From: Pseudomonadota bacterium
GTDB taxonomy: Bacteria; Pseudomonadota; Alphaproteobacteria; Acetobacterales; Acetobacteraceae
Assembly: GCA_021780935.1 (NCBI GenBank)
Contig: JAJXXT010000158.1
Span: forward strand, 1-64,000
Length of the DNA: 64,000 nucleotides
Reading direction: 5' to 3'
The notes below the pieces were generated by a model. The model had not been told where the DNA came from. It made no database searches and worked only from the letters and a program-made list of their open reading frames with translations. Position numbers and translations under genes: made by a program. This document shows, piece after piece, positions 8,458 through 17,859 of this stretch (position 1 is the stretch's first letter; each line of letters opens with the position of its first letter).

Positions 8458-9429
8458 TCAGGCATCGGTGGTTTCGAGGGTCGCGGCGGCGGCCGGGGCA
8501 TGCGCCGCGAGGCCGAGCATCAGCGCGATGTTCTGCACAGCGGCACCGGACGCACCCTTGCCGAGATTGTCGAGGCTCGCCGTGAGTACCGCCTGACGCT
8601 GTGCCTCGTTGCCGTGCACACGCAGGATCATGCGGTCGGTGCCGACCAGCTCCGCGATGTCGAGATCGGCGTGGCCCGGCGCCACCGCCACCTGCGCCGC
8701 ACCGGCGTAGAACCGTGCCAGGCATTCATGCAGATCCGCCGCGCGGGGCCGGCCCGGCAGCGTGTCGAGATGCAGCGGCACCGAGACGATCATGCCCTGG
8801 CGCAGATGCGCCACCGAGGGGACGAAGATCGGGCGGCGCGTGAGCCCGGCGTATTTCTGCAGTTCCGGCACGTGCTTGTGCTCGAGTGCCATGCCGTAGA
8901 GGTTGAAGGCCGGCCCGCCTGTCGCGTCATGCGCCGCGATCATCGCCTTGCCGCCGCCGGAATAGCCGCTGACGGCGTTGACGGTGACCGCATGGTCCGC
9001 CGCCAGCAACCCGGCCTCGACCAGCGGGCGCAGCAGCGCGATGCCGCCCGTGGGGTAGCAGCCGGGGTTGGCGACGTGGCGCGCCGCGGCGATGGCGCTT
9101 GCCTGGCCCGATGCCATTTCCGCAAAGCCATAGACCCAGCCCTCGGCGACGCGATGCGCCGTGCTGGCATCGAGGATTTTCGGCGCCCGGCCGCCAAGCT
9201 CGGCGGCCAGCGCCACGCTCTCCCGCGCCGCCGCGTCGGGCAGGCACAGCACCACGAGATCCACCGCCGCCATGATGTCGCGGCGCGCCGCCGCGTCCTT
9301 GCGTAGCGCCTCGGGCAGGGATTTCACGCTGACCTTCATTCCCGCCAGGCGCTCACGGATGCCGAGGCCGGTGGTGCCGGCCTCGCCGTCGATGAAGATG
9401 CTGGGAATCCGGTCGGGGGATTGGCTCAT
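8458..9429 (-). CDS. argC: N-acetyl-gamma-glutamyl-phosphate reductase, type 2
   Basis: A 323-residue dehydrogenase of arginine biosynthesis that reduces N-acetylglutamyl phosphate to the semialdehyde with NADPH. It opens with FIDGEAGTTGLGIRERL, the type-2 AGPR nucleotide-binding signature, and carries the catalytic cysteine in NPGCYPTG (Cys124), plus the SGYSGGGKAMI loop. The short length (about 320 rather than 345 residues) is typical of this branch, common in Alpha- and Gammaproteobacteria. It lies downstream of rplM-rpsI on the same strand, separated by a terminator. Other arginine genes are not adjacent. Confidence 0.93.
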   Translation of the reverse strand: MSQSPDRIPSIFIDGEAGTTGLGIRERLAGMKVSVKSLPEALRKDAAARRDIMAAVDLVVLCLPDAAARESVALAAELGGRAPKILDASTAHRVAEGWVYGFAEMASGQASAIAAARHVANPGCYPTGGIALLRPLVEAGLLAADHAVTVNAVSGYSGGGKAMIAAHDATGGPAFNLYGMALEHKHVPELQKYAGLTRRPIFVPSVAHLRQGMIVSVPLHLDTLPGRPRAADLHECLARFYAGAAQVAVAPGHADLDIAELVGTDRMILRVHGNEAQRQAVLTASLDNLGKGASGAAVQNIALMLGLAAHAPAAAATLETTDA

Positions 9430-9478
9430 GCTGGCTTCCTCTCGGGCGGATGGTCACGCCGCGCGGCTTAAAGAACAA

Positions 9479-9502
9479 GGGGCGGGCCTGCCGACCCGCC
9501 CC
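9479..9502 (-). terminator. intrinsic terminator after rpsI
   Basis: GGGGCGGG (9479-9486) pairs perfectly with CCCGCCCC (9495-9502) around an 8-nt loop. In the minus-strand direction it is followed by TTGTTCTTT. It ends the rplM-rpsI unit before argC. Confidence 0.75.
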
Positions 9503-9539
9503 TCGCCTGATGCGTGGATGCCCTTGCTGCGGGCGCGGA

Positions 9540-10031
9540 TCAGCGCTTGCTGAACTGGAAGCTGCGTCGCGCCTTGGCGCGGCCGTACTTCTTGCGCTCC
9601 ACCGCGCGGCTGTCGCGGGTGAGGAAGCCGGCGGCCTTGAGGATACCGCGCAGCTCCGGCTCATAGTTGGTCAGCGCGCGCGAGATGCCATGGCGCACCG
9701 CGCCCGCCTGGCCCGAGAGCCCGCCGCCAACGACCGTGCAGTTGACATCGAACTGGTTGTAGCGATCGGCGACCAGGAACGGCTGGGTGATGATCATCCG
9801 CAGCACCGGGCGGGCGAAATACTGCCCGACCTTGCGGCCGTTGACGGTGATCTCGCCCTTGCCGGGCTTCACCCACACGCGGGCAATGGCGTTCTTGCGC
9901 CGGCCGGTGGCGTAGGCGCGGCCCTGCTCGTCACGCTTCGGCTCGCGCTTCGGCGCGGCCTCGACCTGCTGAGCGGACGCGACCGCGAGGTCCTTGAGAT
10001 CGGCGAGCGTGCGGCTCTGGGTTGCGGACAT
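9540..10031 (-). CDS. rpsI: 30S ribosomal protein uS9
   Basis: A 163-residue uS9. The conserved core begins at [14 protein letters not shown] (about 40-53) and ends with the RRSFQFSKR tail that reaches the P-site tRNA in the ribosome; [15 protein letters not shown] and [10 protein letters not shown] are also conserved. The roughly 38-residue N-terminal extension is seen in alphaproteobacterial S9. It sits 3 bp after rplM, the near-universal L13-S9 operon. Confidence 0.97.
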   Translation of the reverse strand: MSATQSRTLADLKDLAVASAQQVEAAPKREPKRDEQGRAYATGRRKNAIARVWVKPGKGEITVNGRKVGQYFARPVLRMIITQPFLVADRYNQFDVNCTVVGGGLSGQAGAVRHGISRALTNYEPELRGILKAAGFLTRDSRAVERKKYGRAKARRSFQFSKR

Positions 10032-10034
10032 GCG

Positions 10035-10499
10035 TCAGCCCCTCCGGTTCTTGCGGTTCAGTGCCGCGATATCGAGCGGCTTCGGCGTCTGGCCGCCATG
10101 CGGGTGTTCGGTGCCGGCATAGACGTGCAGATGCTTCATCTGTTTACGCTGGAGCGGCCCGCGGGTGATCATCCGCTCCACCGCCTTCTCGATCACCTGC
10201 TCCGGATGCTTGGAGGCGAGGCGCTCGGCGACCGAGGCCCCCTTGATGCCGCCGGCATAGCCGGTGTGCCAGTAGAAGACGGATTGTTCCGCCTTGCGAC
10301 CGGTGACAGCCACCTTGGCGGCGTTGACGATCACGATCTCGTCGCCGCAATCGACGTGCGGGGTGAATTGCGGCTTGTGCTTGCCGCGCAGCCGGTTGGC
10401 GACGATCGAGGCGAGCCTGCCGAGCACCAGGCCCTCGGCGTCGATCAGCACCCAGTCGCGCTGGACCTCCGTGGGCTTCAGTGAAATGGTGGTTTTCAT
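10035..10499 (-). CDS. rplM: 50S ribosomal protein uL13
   Basis: A 154-residue uL13, an early assembly protein of the large subunit. Conserved stretches include [37 protein letters not shown] and the [14 protein letters not shown] C-terminal motif ([15 protein letters not shown]). The ATG at 10499 gives family length; the upstream in-frame extension lies in the leader. A 7-bp hairpin is present 35-52 nt upstream. Confidence 0.97.
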   Translation of the reverse strand: MKTTISLKPTEVQRDWVLIDAEGLVLGRLASIVANRLRGKHKPQFTPHVDCGDEIVIVNAAKVAVTGRKAEQSVFYWHTGYAGGIKGASVAERLASKHPEQVIEKAVERMITRGPLQRKQMKHLHVYAGTEHPHGGQTPKPLDIAALNRKNRRG

Positions 10500-10533
10500 C
10501 GATCCTGTCCCGTGCAAATCGCGGCGGCTTATG

Positions 10534-10551
10534 GCGGCGAAGCATCGCCGC
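10534..10551. other. perfect 7-bp hairpin in the rplM leader
   Basis: GCGGCGA (10534-10540), loop AGCA, then TCGCCGC (10545-10551). It lies between the marC-family stop and the rplM start, on the minus-strand transcript. It could be a terminator stem (there is no T-run) or part of a leader through which L13 regulates its own mRNA. The sequence alone does not decide. Confidence 0.35.
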
Positions 10552-10588
10552 GTCAAGGGTTTCGGCATGCGGTAATGGGATACCGCAG

Positions 10589-11221
10589 CTAGAGACCCCA
10601 GCCTTGCCGTACCCCGTCCAGCACCATCTGCGCCGCGAAGCCGGCCAGCAGCACGCCGAGCACGCGCCCGACCACGCTCGCCCCGGCGACCCCCAGCAGC
10701 CGCGCCACCTGCCGCGCCAGCAGCAGCGTCACCAGCGTGCCGCCCAGCACCACCACCAGCGCCAGCTCGATCGCCGCGACCGCCAGCGCGTTGCCGGCGG
10801 CGCGCGCATGCAGCACCACCATCGTCGTCATCGCCCCCGGCCCCGCCAGATAGGGGATGGCGAGCGGGAAGATCGCGATATCGTCCTCGGTGCGGATCGC
10901 GGCCTCACGCTCCTCGCTGGTCGCGCGCAGCACGCCCCTGGCGGTGACCATGTCGGCGGCGGTGAGGAACAGCAGGATGCCGCCGCCCACCTTCATCGCC
11001 GCGAGCGAGATGCCGAGGCGAGAGAGCAGCAGGTCGCCGCCGACGCCGAACAGCGCCAGCACCAGGAACGCGACGAAGCAGGCGCGCCGCGCCTGGCTGG
11101 CGCGCTCGGCCGCGGTGTCATGCGGCGTGAGGCCGATGAACATCACCGCCGTGCCCGCCGGATCGACGATCACGGTGATGGCCACCAGCGCATACAAGAA
11201 GAGGTCGGTCGCCTGGGTCAC
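10589..11221 (-). CDS. MarC/UPF0056 family integral membrane protein
   Basis: A 210-residue protein with about six hydrophobic segments, matching the MarC family of inner-membrane proteins. The signature [15 protein letters not shown] (about 117-131) with the conserved Pro and Gly is clear, as is the early [10 protein letters not shown] motif. The biochemical function of MarC proteins is unsettled; the old multiple-antibiotic-resistance role was not upheld for the E. coli member. The start is a GTG at 11221. It stands between rplM and an amino-acid ABC permease on the same strand. Confidence 0.85.
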   Translation of the reverse strand: MTQATDLFLYALVAITVIVDPAGTAVMFIGLTPHDTAAERASQARRACFVAFLVLALFGVGGDLLLSRLGISLAAMKVGGGILLFLTAADMVTARGVLRATSEEREAAIRTEDDIAIFPLAIPYLAGPGAMTTMVVLHARAAGNALAVAAIELALVVVLGGTLVTLLLARQVARLLGVAGASVVGRVLGVLLAGFAAQMVLDGVRQGWGL

Positions 11222-11244
11222 CCGGCAGCGCTTAGCGTGTCCGC

Positions 11245-11910
11245 CTACCCTTTGGCCAGCCGCCGCTCATAGGCCTGGGCCAGCAGCGTGGTGGGAAACA
11301 GCAGCAGGAAGTAGATCGCCGCCACCGCGGTATAGACCTCGAGCGGGCGATAGGTGTTCGCGGTGATGAGCTGGCCCTGATAGAGCAGGTCCGGCACGGC
11401 GATGGTCGACACCAGCGAGGTGTTCTTCAGCTGGATGATCGACTGGTTCATGAACGGCGCGACCATGCGCCGCACCGCCTGGGGCAGGATGACGCGACGC
11501 ATCATGGTCCAGCGCGAGAGGCCGAGTGCGCGTGCCGCGTCCCACTGCCCGCGCTCGATCGAGACCACGCCGCCACGGAAGATCTCGGCGTAGAAGGCAG
11601 CGGTGTAGAGGGCGAGCACCAGCATCGCCGCGACGGTGGCGCGCATCTGCAGGCCGGCAAGCACCGGCAGGGCGTAGTAAAACCAGATGATCAGCACCAG
11701 CAGCGGCATACATCGGAAGAACTCGGTGATGGCGATCAGCGGGATGTTGAGCAGACGCCAGCCGGACAGCCGCGCGAGCGCCACCACGAGCCCGATCAGC
11801 AGACCCAGCGCGATCGAGCCGAAGGTGTAGATCAGCGTCACCTCCGCGCCGCGCAGCAGCAGCGGCGCGTAGCGGGTGACGACCGTGAAGTCCCAGTGAT
11901 AGACTGCCAT
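11245..11910 (-). CDS. polar amino-acid ABC transporter permease
   Basis: A 221-residue inner-membrane permease of the HisM/GltK class. It has about five transmembrane segments, the N-terminal LLRGAEVTLIYTFGSIALG element, and the EAA loop around QWDAARALGLSRWTMMRRVILPQA (about 143-166) that docks the ATPase. FFRCMPLLVLI is the conserved RGTPLL-type motif, here with Cys-Met. The gene for a periplasmic binding protein lies immediately upstream (51 bp), but no ATP-binding gene is nearby. It must work with an ATPase encoded elsewhere. Confidence 0.88.
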   Translation of the reverse strand: MAVYHWDFTVVTRYAPLLLRGAEVTLIYTFGSIALGLLIGLVVALARLSGWRLLNIPLIAITEFFRCMPLLVLIIWFYYALPVLAGLQMRATVAAMLVLALYTAAFYAEIFRGGVVSIERGQWDAARALGLSRWTMMRRVILPQAVRRMVAPFMNQSIIQLKNTSLVSTIAVPDLLYQGQLITANTYRPLEVYTAVAAIYFLLLFPTTLLAQAYERRLAKG

Positions 11911-11961
11911 GGCTGCGTGCGGCCGGCGCCCGCGCGTTGTCCGGGGCCGGCCGCAGACGCC

Positions 11962-12813
11962 TCAGAACGTCAGGTCGGAGGGAATCTGCGACGGCTTGGC
12001 GCCGCCGGCGATCAGCCCCTCGATCATCCACTGGCGGATGTTGCCGAGGCCGCGATTATAGTCGAGCCAGGCGTTGGCGACCTGGAGGAAGCGCGTATCG
12101 GGCTCGCGCTGGACGCCCAGGTTGCTTGGCAGGGCGACGAAGGGGTCGTTGAGGATATGGAACGATCCCAGCGACGGGTTGCGGCCGATCGCGGCAATCC
12201 CCAGCATCGCCGCGAGGATGATGACGTCGACGCGCCCGGATTGCAGCGCCAGCAGGCCCTCGGTTTCCTCCTTGTAGGCGGTGATCTTCGCCTTCGGGCA
12301 GTAGCGCCGCGCCAGCACCTCGTGCAGCGAACCGAGATCGACGGCGATGCGCACATCGGGCTTGTCGAGCGCGGGCCAGGTCCAGGCGCCGGGGTTGTAG
12401 CCGGGCGTGGCCACGCAGCCGAACGGGTGGATCAGCATCGGGTGCGCGAAGGTGATGGACAGCGCCCGTTCCGGCGTCGGGTTGAGCGCGAAGGCGAGGT
12501 CGATCTTGTTGGCCTGGAGGTCGAGCACGGCGTTGCCCCAGGTGGTCTCGACATAGCGCACGCGGGCCTGGAACACCTTGGCGAAATCAGCGGCCATGGC
12601 GATCGCGGCACCGGACCATTTGCCGGTGGCGAGGCTTTTGTTGAAATAGGGCAGCGCGCCCGGCACCACGCCGATGCGCAGAACCTTGGAGCTGCGCACG
12701 CGATCGAACGTGCTCTGCCCGGATGCCGCCTCCGCGGTGCCGGCGCCGAGAAACAGCGCGCCGGCGGTCGCCAGCGATGCAGCCGCGAGCCCGCGGCGGG
12801 ATGCGTCGGTCAT
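11962..12813 (-). CDS. amino-acid ABC transporter substrate-binding protein
   Basis: A 283-residue SBP_bac_3-type periplasmic binding protein. The start at 12813 follows a GGGGGG-rich ribosome site and gives a signal peptide with SRRGLAAASLATAGALFLG, a twin-arginine-like n-region, ending near AEA. The mature protein opens RVRSSKVLRIGVVPGALPY, the standard start of this family. WGNAVLDLQANKIDLAFALNPTPERA holds the ligand-contact region. It pairs with the permease at 11245-11910. The ligand cannot be told from sequence. Confidence 0.85.
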   Translation of the reverse strand: MTDASRRGLAAASLATAGALFLGAGTAEAASGQSTFDRVRSSKVLRIGVVPGALPYFNKSLATGKWSGAAIAMAADFAKVFQARVRYVETTWGNAVLDLQANKIDLAFALNPTPERALSITFAHPMLIHPFGCVATPGYNPGAWTWPALDKPDVRIAVDLGSLHEVLARRYCPKAKITAYKEETEGLLALQSGRVDVIILAAMLGIAAIGRNPSLGSFHILNDPFVALPSNLGVQREPDTRFLQVANAWLDYNRGLGNIRQWMIEGLIAGGAKPSQIPSDLTF

Positions 12814-12933
12814 GATAGCCCCCCTGTTGTTCAACTCGATGACAGCTAAGCACGCCTCCGTGCCGCATCGGAAGCGGCGTCGGCACCGGACGCGGCCTGC
12901 AAGACACATGCCCGCCGGCACCGGCTCAGCCGG

Positions 12934-14145
12934 TTAGGCCTCCTCGGGCGGGCGTATGCGGCGGAACGAGGCCAGCAGCGCCAGGTCATACACGGCCTTC
13001 AGCGCGCCGCCCGCCAGCAGCGGCCAGGCGAACCCAGCGGCGAAGAGCGGCCCGGCGAGCGAGGGCGCGACCGCCGCGGCGAGGCTGCGCGGCACCGCGG
13101 TAGCACTCGCGGCCGCTGCCCGTTCCGCCGGCGTGACCACCGCCATGACATAGGACGAGCGCGTCGGCACATCCATCTGCGACAGCGCGCTGCGCAGCAG
13201 CCAGAGTGCCACCACCAGGGCGGGGCTGGAGACGAACGGGATCGCCATCACCGCGAGGTTCGAGGGCAGATGCGTCCAGACCATGGTGTTGATCAGCCCG
13301 ACGCGGCGCGCCAGCGGCACCGCGACAAGGTAGGAAAACGCCGCCAGCAGCCCCGACACGAAAAACACCGCCGAGGTCGCCGCCAGCGACAGCCCGACAT
13401 GACGCAGCAGCCACAGCGCCAGCAGCGACTGCACGAACAGCCCGCCGCCGAACGCATCGACCGAGAACAGCGCCGCAAGGCCCCACACGCGCCGGCGCGA
13501 CGGACCGAGCGGTGCCACGGCGGCCGCCGTGTCGGTGCCGGCCTCGATGCCGGCGTAGAGTGACGCTGCGGCGAGCCCGATCACGGCATAGGCCAGAAAC
13601 ATCGCGCGCATCGCCACCAGCGGATCGAGCCCGAAGCGCCGCGCCGCAAGCTGCGGCAGGGCGGCGAGCAGCGCGCCGAACGCCGCGAGCAGCGAGCCCG
13701 CGAGGCTGTAGCGCGCGAACAGCGCGGTGCGCTCGCCATCGGCCACCGCGACCGCCAGGCGCGCATGCTCCACCGGCACGAAGCCGCTGACATCGCCGGA
13801 CGACGGGTTGAGCGTGCCGACGAAGGCCACCAGCAGCAGCGGCAGGAAAGCGTCGAACCAGGCGAAGCCCAGCCCGGTCGCGGCCATCAGCAGGCCGAGC
13901 CCGACCAGCGTGCGGCGCGTGCCGAGGCGCGCCAAGACGCGCGGCATCAGCAGCGTGAGACAGGCCGAGCCCAGCAGCGTGGCGGTGGCGAGCGCGCCCA
14001 CCTCCGCCGCACCGCCGCCGCGCGCCAGGATCGAGGCCGGCAGCAGAATGGCGGCGAACCCGTCGGCGATGGCGCGCAGGCCGCGCACCAGTACGATGCG
14101 CCGCGCATCCGCGCGCGCGCTCGGCGGAAACAGCGTCACCGCCAT
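12934..14145 (-). CDS. MFS transporter
   Basis: A 403-residue protein with about 12 hydrophobic segments and MFS features: GLRAIADGFAAILLP in helix 1, and RVLARLGTRRTLVGLG as the cytoplasmic loop 2-3 motif. The C-half opens GLAALFSVDAFGGGLFVQSL. A start at 14145 avoids the upstream in-frame ORF, whose first 26 codons are only the translation of the tRNA-His gene on this strand. Substrate unknown. A weak GC hairpin follows the stop. Confidence 0.8.
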   Translation of the reverse strand: MAVTLFPPSARADARRIVLVRGLRAIADGFAAILLPASILARGGGAAEVGALATATLLGSACLTLLMPRVLARLGTRRTLVGLGLLMAATGLGFAWFDAFLPLLLVAFVGTLNPSSGDVSGFVPVEHARLAVAVADGERTALFARYSLAGSLLAAFGALLAALPQLAARRFGLDPLVAMRAMFLAYAVIGLAAASLYAGIEAGTDTAAAVAPLGPSRRRVWGLAALFSVDAFGGGLFVQSLLALWLLRHVGLSLAATSAVFFVSGLLAAFSYLVAVPLARRVGLINTMVWTHLPSNLAVMAIPFVSSPALVVALWLLRSALSQMDVPTRSSYVMAVVTPAERAAAASATAVPRSLAAAVAPSLAGPLFAAGFAWPLLAGGALKAVYDLALLASFRRIRPPEEA

Positions 14146-14204
14146 GCGTGGCCGGTGCCGCGACCCGCGCTGACGTTCAGAATGACCGCACCACGGAAAA
14201 ACCC

Positions 14205-14281
14205 TGGGGCGAACGATGGGGCTCGAACCCACGACATCCAAGACCACAACCTGGCGCTCTACCAGCTGAGCTACGTCCGCC
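14205..14281 (-). tRNA. tRNA-His (GTG)
   Basis: On the minus strand a full cloverleaf reads: extra 5' G(-1), acceptor GCGGACG pairing with CGTTCGC (one G-U), D-arm TAGCTCAG...GAGC, anticodon stem CCAGG/CTTGG with loop TTGTGGT (anticodon GTG), T-arm GTGGG-TTCGAGC-CCCAT, discriminator C73 and an encoded CCA. G(-1) opposite C73 is the identity element for histidyl-tRNA synthetase. Confidence 0.96.
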
Positions 14282-14296
14282 ACAGGGTGCGCGCTC

Positions 14297-15526
14297 CTAC
14301 GCCGAACGCGCGGCCGGCGTCAATTCCGCGCGGGCGAGCCACGCCCCGAGCCGCGCCAGCGCCTCGCGCAGCACCTCCTCGCGCTTGCAGAAGGCGAAGC
14401 GCGCGTAATGACGCGGAATGTCGCCGCCGCCCGCGCCGTCGCCGCCCGTGCCGTCGCCAGCCGCGTCGTAGAAGGCGGAAACCGGAATCGCCGCCACCCG
14501 CGCGTGCTCGGTGATGTGCTGGCAGAACGCGGCATCATCGCCGGCAAAACCCAGCGGCGAGAAATCGGCGCTGATGAAATAGCTGCCCTGGGTCGGCAGC
14601 ACCCGAAAGCCGAGCCCCGCGAGCCCGTCCGCGAGCACGTCGCGCTTGGCCTGAAGGTCGGCGGCGAGCGAGGTGAAATACGCATCGTCCTTGGCCAGCC
14701 CCACGGCGACGGCACGCTGCAGGTTGGGGGGCGTGGTGAAGGTGAGGTTCTGGTGCGCCCGCGCGACATTGCCGGCGAGCGAGGCATCGCAGGTGATGTA
14801 GCCGACTTTCCAGCCGGTGAGGGAAAATGTCTTGCCGGCGCTGCCGATGCGCAAACTGCGCTCGCGCATGCCCGGCAGCGACATCAGCGGAATATGCCGC
14901 CAGCCGTCGAAGGTGAGATGCTCATAGACCTCGTCGCAGACCGCATACGCATCGTGACGCTGCAACAGGTCGGCGATGAACGCCATCTCGGCGGCGGTGA
15001 ACACCTTGCCGGTCGGGTTCATCGGTGTGTTGAGCAGGATCGCCTTGGTTTTCGGCCCGAACGCGGCGGCGAGTTCCCCGCGCGGCAGCTCCCAGCGCGG
15101 CGGCGCGAGGCGCACCAGCCGCGGCACCGCGCCGAGCATGCGCACCACCGGCAGATAGGTGTCGTAGAGCGGCTCGATCAGTACCACCTCGTCGCCGGGG
15201 TTGAGCAGCGCCATCAGGCAGGCGGTGATCGCCTCGGTGGCGCCGGAGGTGACGATCACCTCGCGATCGGCATCGACCGACAGACCCCAGAAACGACGGT
15301 TGGCGCCGGCGACGGCCTGGCGCAGTTCCGCGACGCCGGTGAGCGGCGGGTACTGGTTGCGCCCGTCCATCAGGGCGGCGGCCGCGGCCTCGAGCACGTC
15401 GGCCGGACCCTCGGTGTCGGGAAAGCCCTGGCCGAGATTGATGGCCTGATGCTTGGCCGCCAGCGCCGACATCACGGTGAAGATGGTGGTGCCGATACCG
15501 GAAAGCAGGATGTTGGCTGGCTTCAA
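14297..15526 (-). CDS. class I/II PLP-dependent aminotransferase
   Basis: A 409-residue fold-type I aminotransferase. It has NLGQGFPDTEGP (30-41), TSGATEAI (93-100), NPTGK (170-174), CDEVYEHL (197-204) and the PLP lysine in SAGKTFSLTGWK (Lys232). The pattern resembles kynurenine/glutamine and methionine aminotransferases or DapC-like enzymes rather than AspC. A Gly/Asp-rich insertion (GDGTGGDGAGGGD) sits before the substrate-carboxylate Arg region. It starts 315 bp from glnB on the opposite strand and ends 15 bp from tRNA-His. Substrate not determined. Confidence 0.88.
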   Translation of the reverse strand: MKPANILLSGIGTTIFTVMSALAAKHQAINLGQGFPDTEGPADVLEAAAAALMDGRNQYPPLTGVAELRQAVAGANRRFWGLSVDADREVIVTSGATEAITACLMALLNPGDEVVLIEPLYDTYLPVVRMLGAVPRLVRLAPPRWELPRGELAAAFGPKTKAILLNTPMNPTGKVFTAAEMAFIADLLQRHDAYAVCDEVYEHLTFDGWRHIPLMSLPGMRERSLRIGSAGKTFSLTGWKVGYITCDASLAGNVARAHQNLTFTTPPNLQRAVAVGLAKDDAYFTSLAADLQAKRDVLADGLAGLGFRVLPTQGSYFISADFSPLGFAGDDAAFCQHITEHARVAAIPVSAFYDAAGDGTGGDGAGGGDIPRHYARFAFCKREEVLREALARLGAWLARAELTPAARSA

Positions 15527-16179
<653 letters not shown>

Positions 16180-16300
16180 GGAACGGCTCGACAACGCAGA
16201 CCCGGCCCGCGTGGTGCGCGGCCGGCAGGATTGACCAGGTTCGCGGCAGCCGGCTCGGCCGACCCGCATCAACAACGAACGCCAACGATAAGGAGTATTC

Positions 16301-17755
16301 ATGGCGAAGAAGCCCGAAGCCGCCACGGCGAAATCCGGCGCCGGCAAGTCCCCCGTGGACAAGGTCCTGGCGATGATCAAGGAGAACGCGGTCGAGTATG
16401 TCGACCTGCGCTTCACCGACCCGCGCGGCAAGTGGCAGCACACCGCCCAGCACGTCTCGACCATCGATGCCGAAGCGTTCGTTGACGGCATCATGTTCGA
16501 CGGCTCCTCGATCGCCGGCTGGAAGGCGATCAACGAGTCCGACATGATTCTGATGCCGGACGCGACGAACGCCTGCATGGACCCGTTTGCGGCGAAGCCC
16601 TCGCTGATCCTGTTCTGCGACATCGTCGAGCCCTCCACCGGCCAGCCCTATGGCCGCGACCCGCGCAGCACCGCCAAGAAGGCCGAGGCTTATGTGAAGT
16701 CGTCGGGCATCGGCGACACCATCATGTTCGGGCCGGAGGCGGAGTTCTTCGTGTTCGACAGCGTGCGCTTCGGCACCGGCGGCAATTACGGCATGTTCCA
16801 GCTCGACAGCATGGAGGGGCCGGAGGCGTCGACCAAGGACTACCCCGAGGGCAACATGGGCCATCGCCCGGTGGTCAAGGGCGGCTATTTCCCGGTGCCG
16901 CCGGTGGACAGCGAGAGCGACCTGCGCGCCGAGATGCTCTCAACCATGGGCGAGATGGGCGTGATCATCGAGAAGCACCACCACGAGGTGGCGCAGTCCC
17001 AGCACGAACTCGGCATGAAGTTCAACACGCTGGTGACGATGGCCGACCACATGCAGATCTATAAATACTGCATCCACAACGTCGCCCACAGCTACGGCAA
17101 GACCGCGACCTTCATGCCGAAGCCGGTCTATGGCGACAACGGCAGCGGCATGCACTGCCACCAGTCGATCTGGAAATCCGGCAAGCCGCTGTTCGCGGGC
17201 TCGGGCTACGCCGATCTGTCGGAGACGGCACTCTACTACATCGGCGGCATCATCAAGCACGCCAAGGCGCTGAATGCCTTCACCAACCCCGCGACCAACA
17301 GCTACAAGCGCCTGATCCCCGGCTTCGAGGCGCCGGTGCTGCTCGCCTACTCGGCGCGGAACCGCTCGGCGTCCTGCCGCATTCCCTACGCGACGAGCCC
17401 GAAGGCCAAGCGCGTCGAGGTGCGCTTCCCGGACGCGGCGGCCAACCCCTACCTCGCCTTTTCGGCGATGCTGATGGCCGGCCTCGACGGGATCAAGAAC
17501 AAGATCCATCCCGGCGACCCGATGGACAAGGACCTCTACGACCTGCCGCCGGAGGAGCTGAAGGGCATCCCCACCGTCTGCGGCTCGCTGCGCGAGGCGA
17601 TCGGCGCGCTGGAGGCGGACCACGCCTTCCTGCTCGCCGGCGACGTGTTCACCAGGGATCAGATCGAAAGCTACATCGAACTGAAATGGACCGAGGTGTT
17701 CAAGTTCGAGCACACGCCGCACCCGGTCGAGTTCGAGATGTATTACTCCGTCTAA
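16301..17755 (+). CDS. glnA: glutamine synthetase, type I
   Basis: A 484-residue GS-I enzyme that ligates ammonia to glutamate with ATP. It shows FDGSSIAGW, the metal-binding [32 protein letters not shown], and the adenylylation tyrosine in LYDLPPEE (Tyr413), so it is the adenylylation-controlled class. The N-terminus carries about 16 extra residues (Lys/Ala-rich) compared with the usual start. The ribosome site AAGGAG precedes the ATG at 16301. A strong terminator follows at 17782-17813. Confidence 0.97.
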   Translation: MAKKPEAATAKSGAGKSPVDKVLAMIKENAVEYVDLRFTDPRGKWQHTAQHVSTIDAEAFVDGIMFDGSSIAGWKAINESDMILMPDATNACMDPFAAKPSLILFCDIVEPSTGQPYGRDPRSTAKKAEAYVKSSGIGDTIMFGPEAEFFVFDSVRFGTGGNYGMFQLDSMEGPEASTKDYPEGNMGHRPVVKGGYFPVPPVDSESDLRAEMLSTMGEMGVIIEKHHHEVAQSQHELGMKFNTLVTMADHMQIYKYCIHNVAHSYGKTATFMPKPVYGDNGSGMHCHQSIWKSGKPLFAGSGYADLSETALYYIGGIIKHAKALNAFTNPATNSYKRLIPGFEAPVLLAYSARNRSASCRIPYATSPKAKRVEVRFPDAAANPYLAFSAMLMAGLDGIKNKIHPGDPMDKDLYDLPPEELKGIPTVCGSLREAIGALEADHAFLLAGDVFTRDQIESYIELKWTEVFKFEHTPHPVEFEMYYSV

Positions 17756-17781
17756 GCATCCGGGCGTCGCTCGGCTGATCG

Positions 17782-17813
17782 CATGCCCGCGTCGGGGAAC
17801 CGGCGCGGGCATG
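17782..17813 (+). terminator. intrinsic terminator after glnA
   Basis: A perfect 10-bp stem, CATGCCCGCG (17782-17791) and CGCGGGCATG (17804-17813), with a 12-nt loop, followed by TTGTTC. It ends the glnB-glnA transcript. Confidence 0.8.
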
Positions 17814-17859
17814 TTGTTCAGGGCTTGTCGCCCACCGCGCCCCGCGCCATGTTCCGCGG

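Noticed and set aside
14146..14283. N-terminal extension of the MFS gene reading VAQLVERQVVVLDVVGSSP
   Set aside because: That peptide is the familiar translation of a tRNA gene; the segment folds as tRNA-His.
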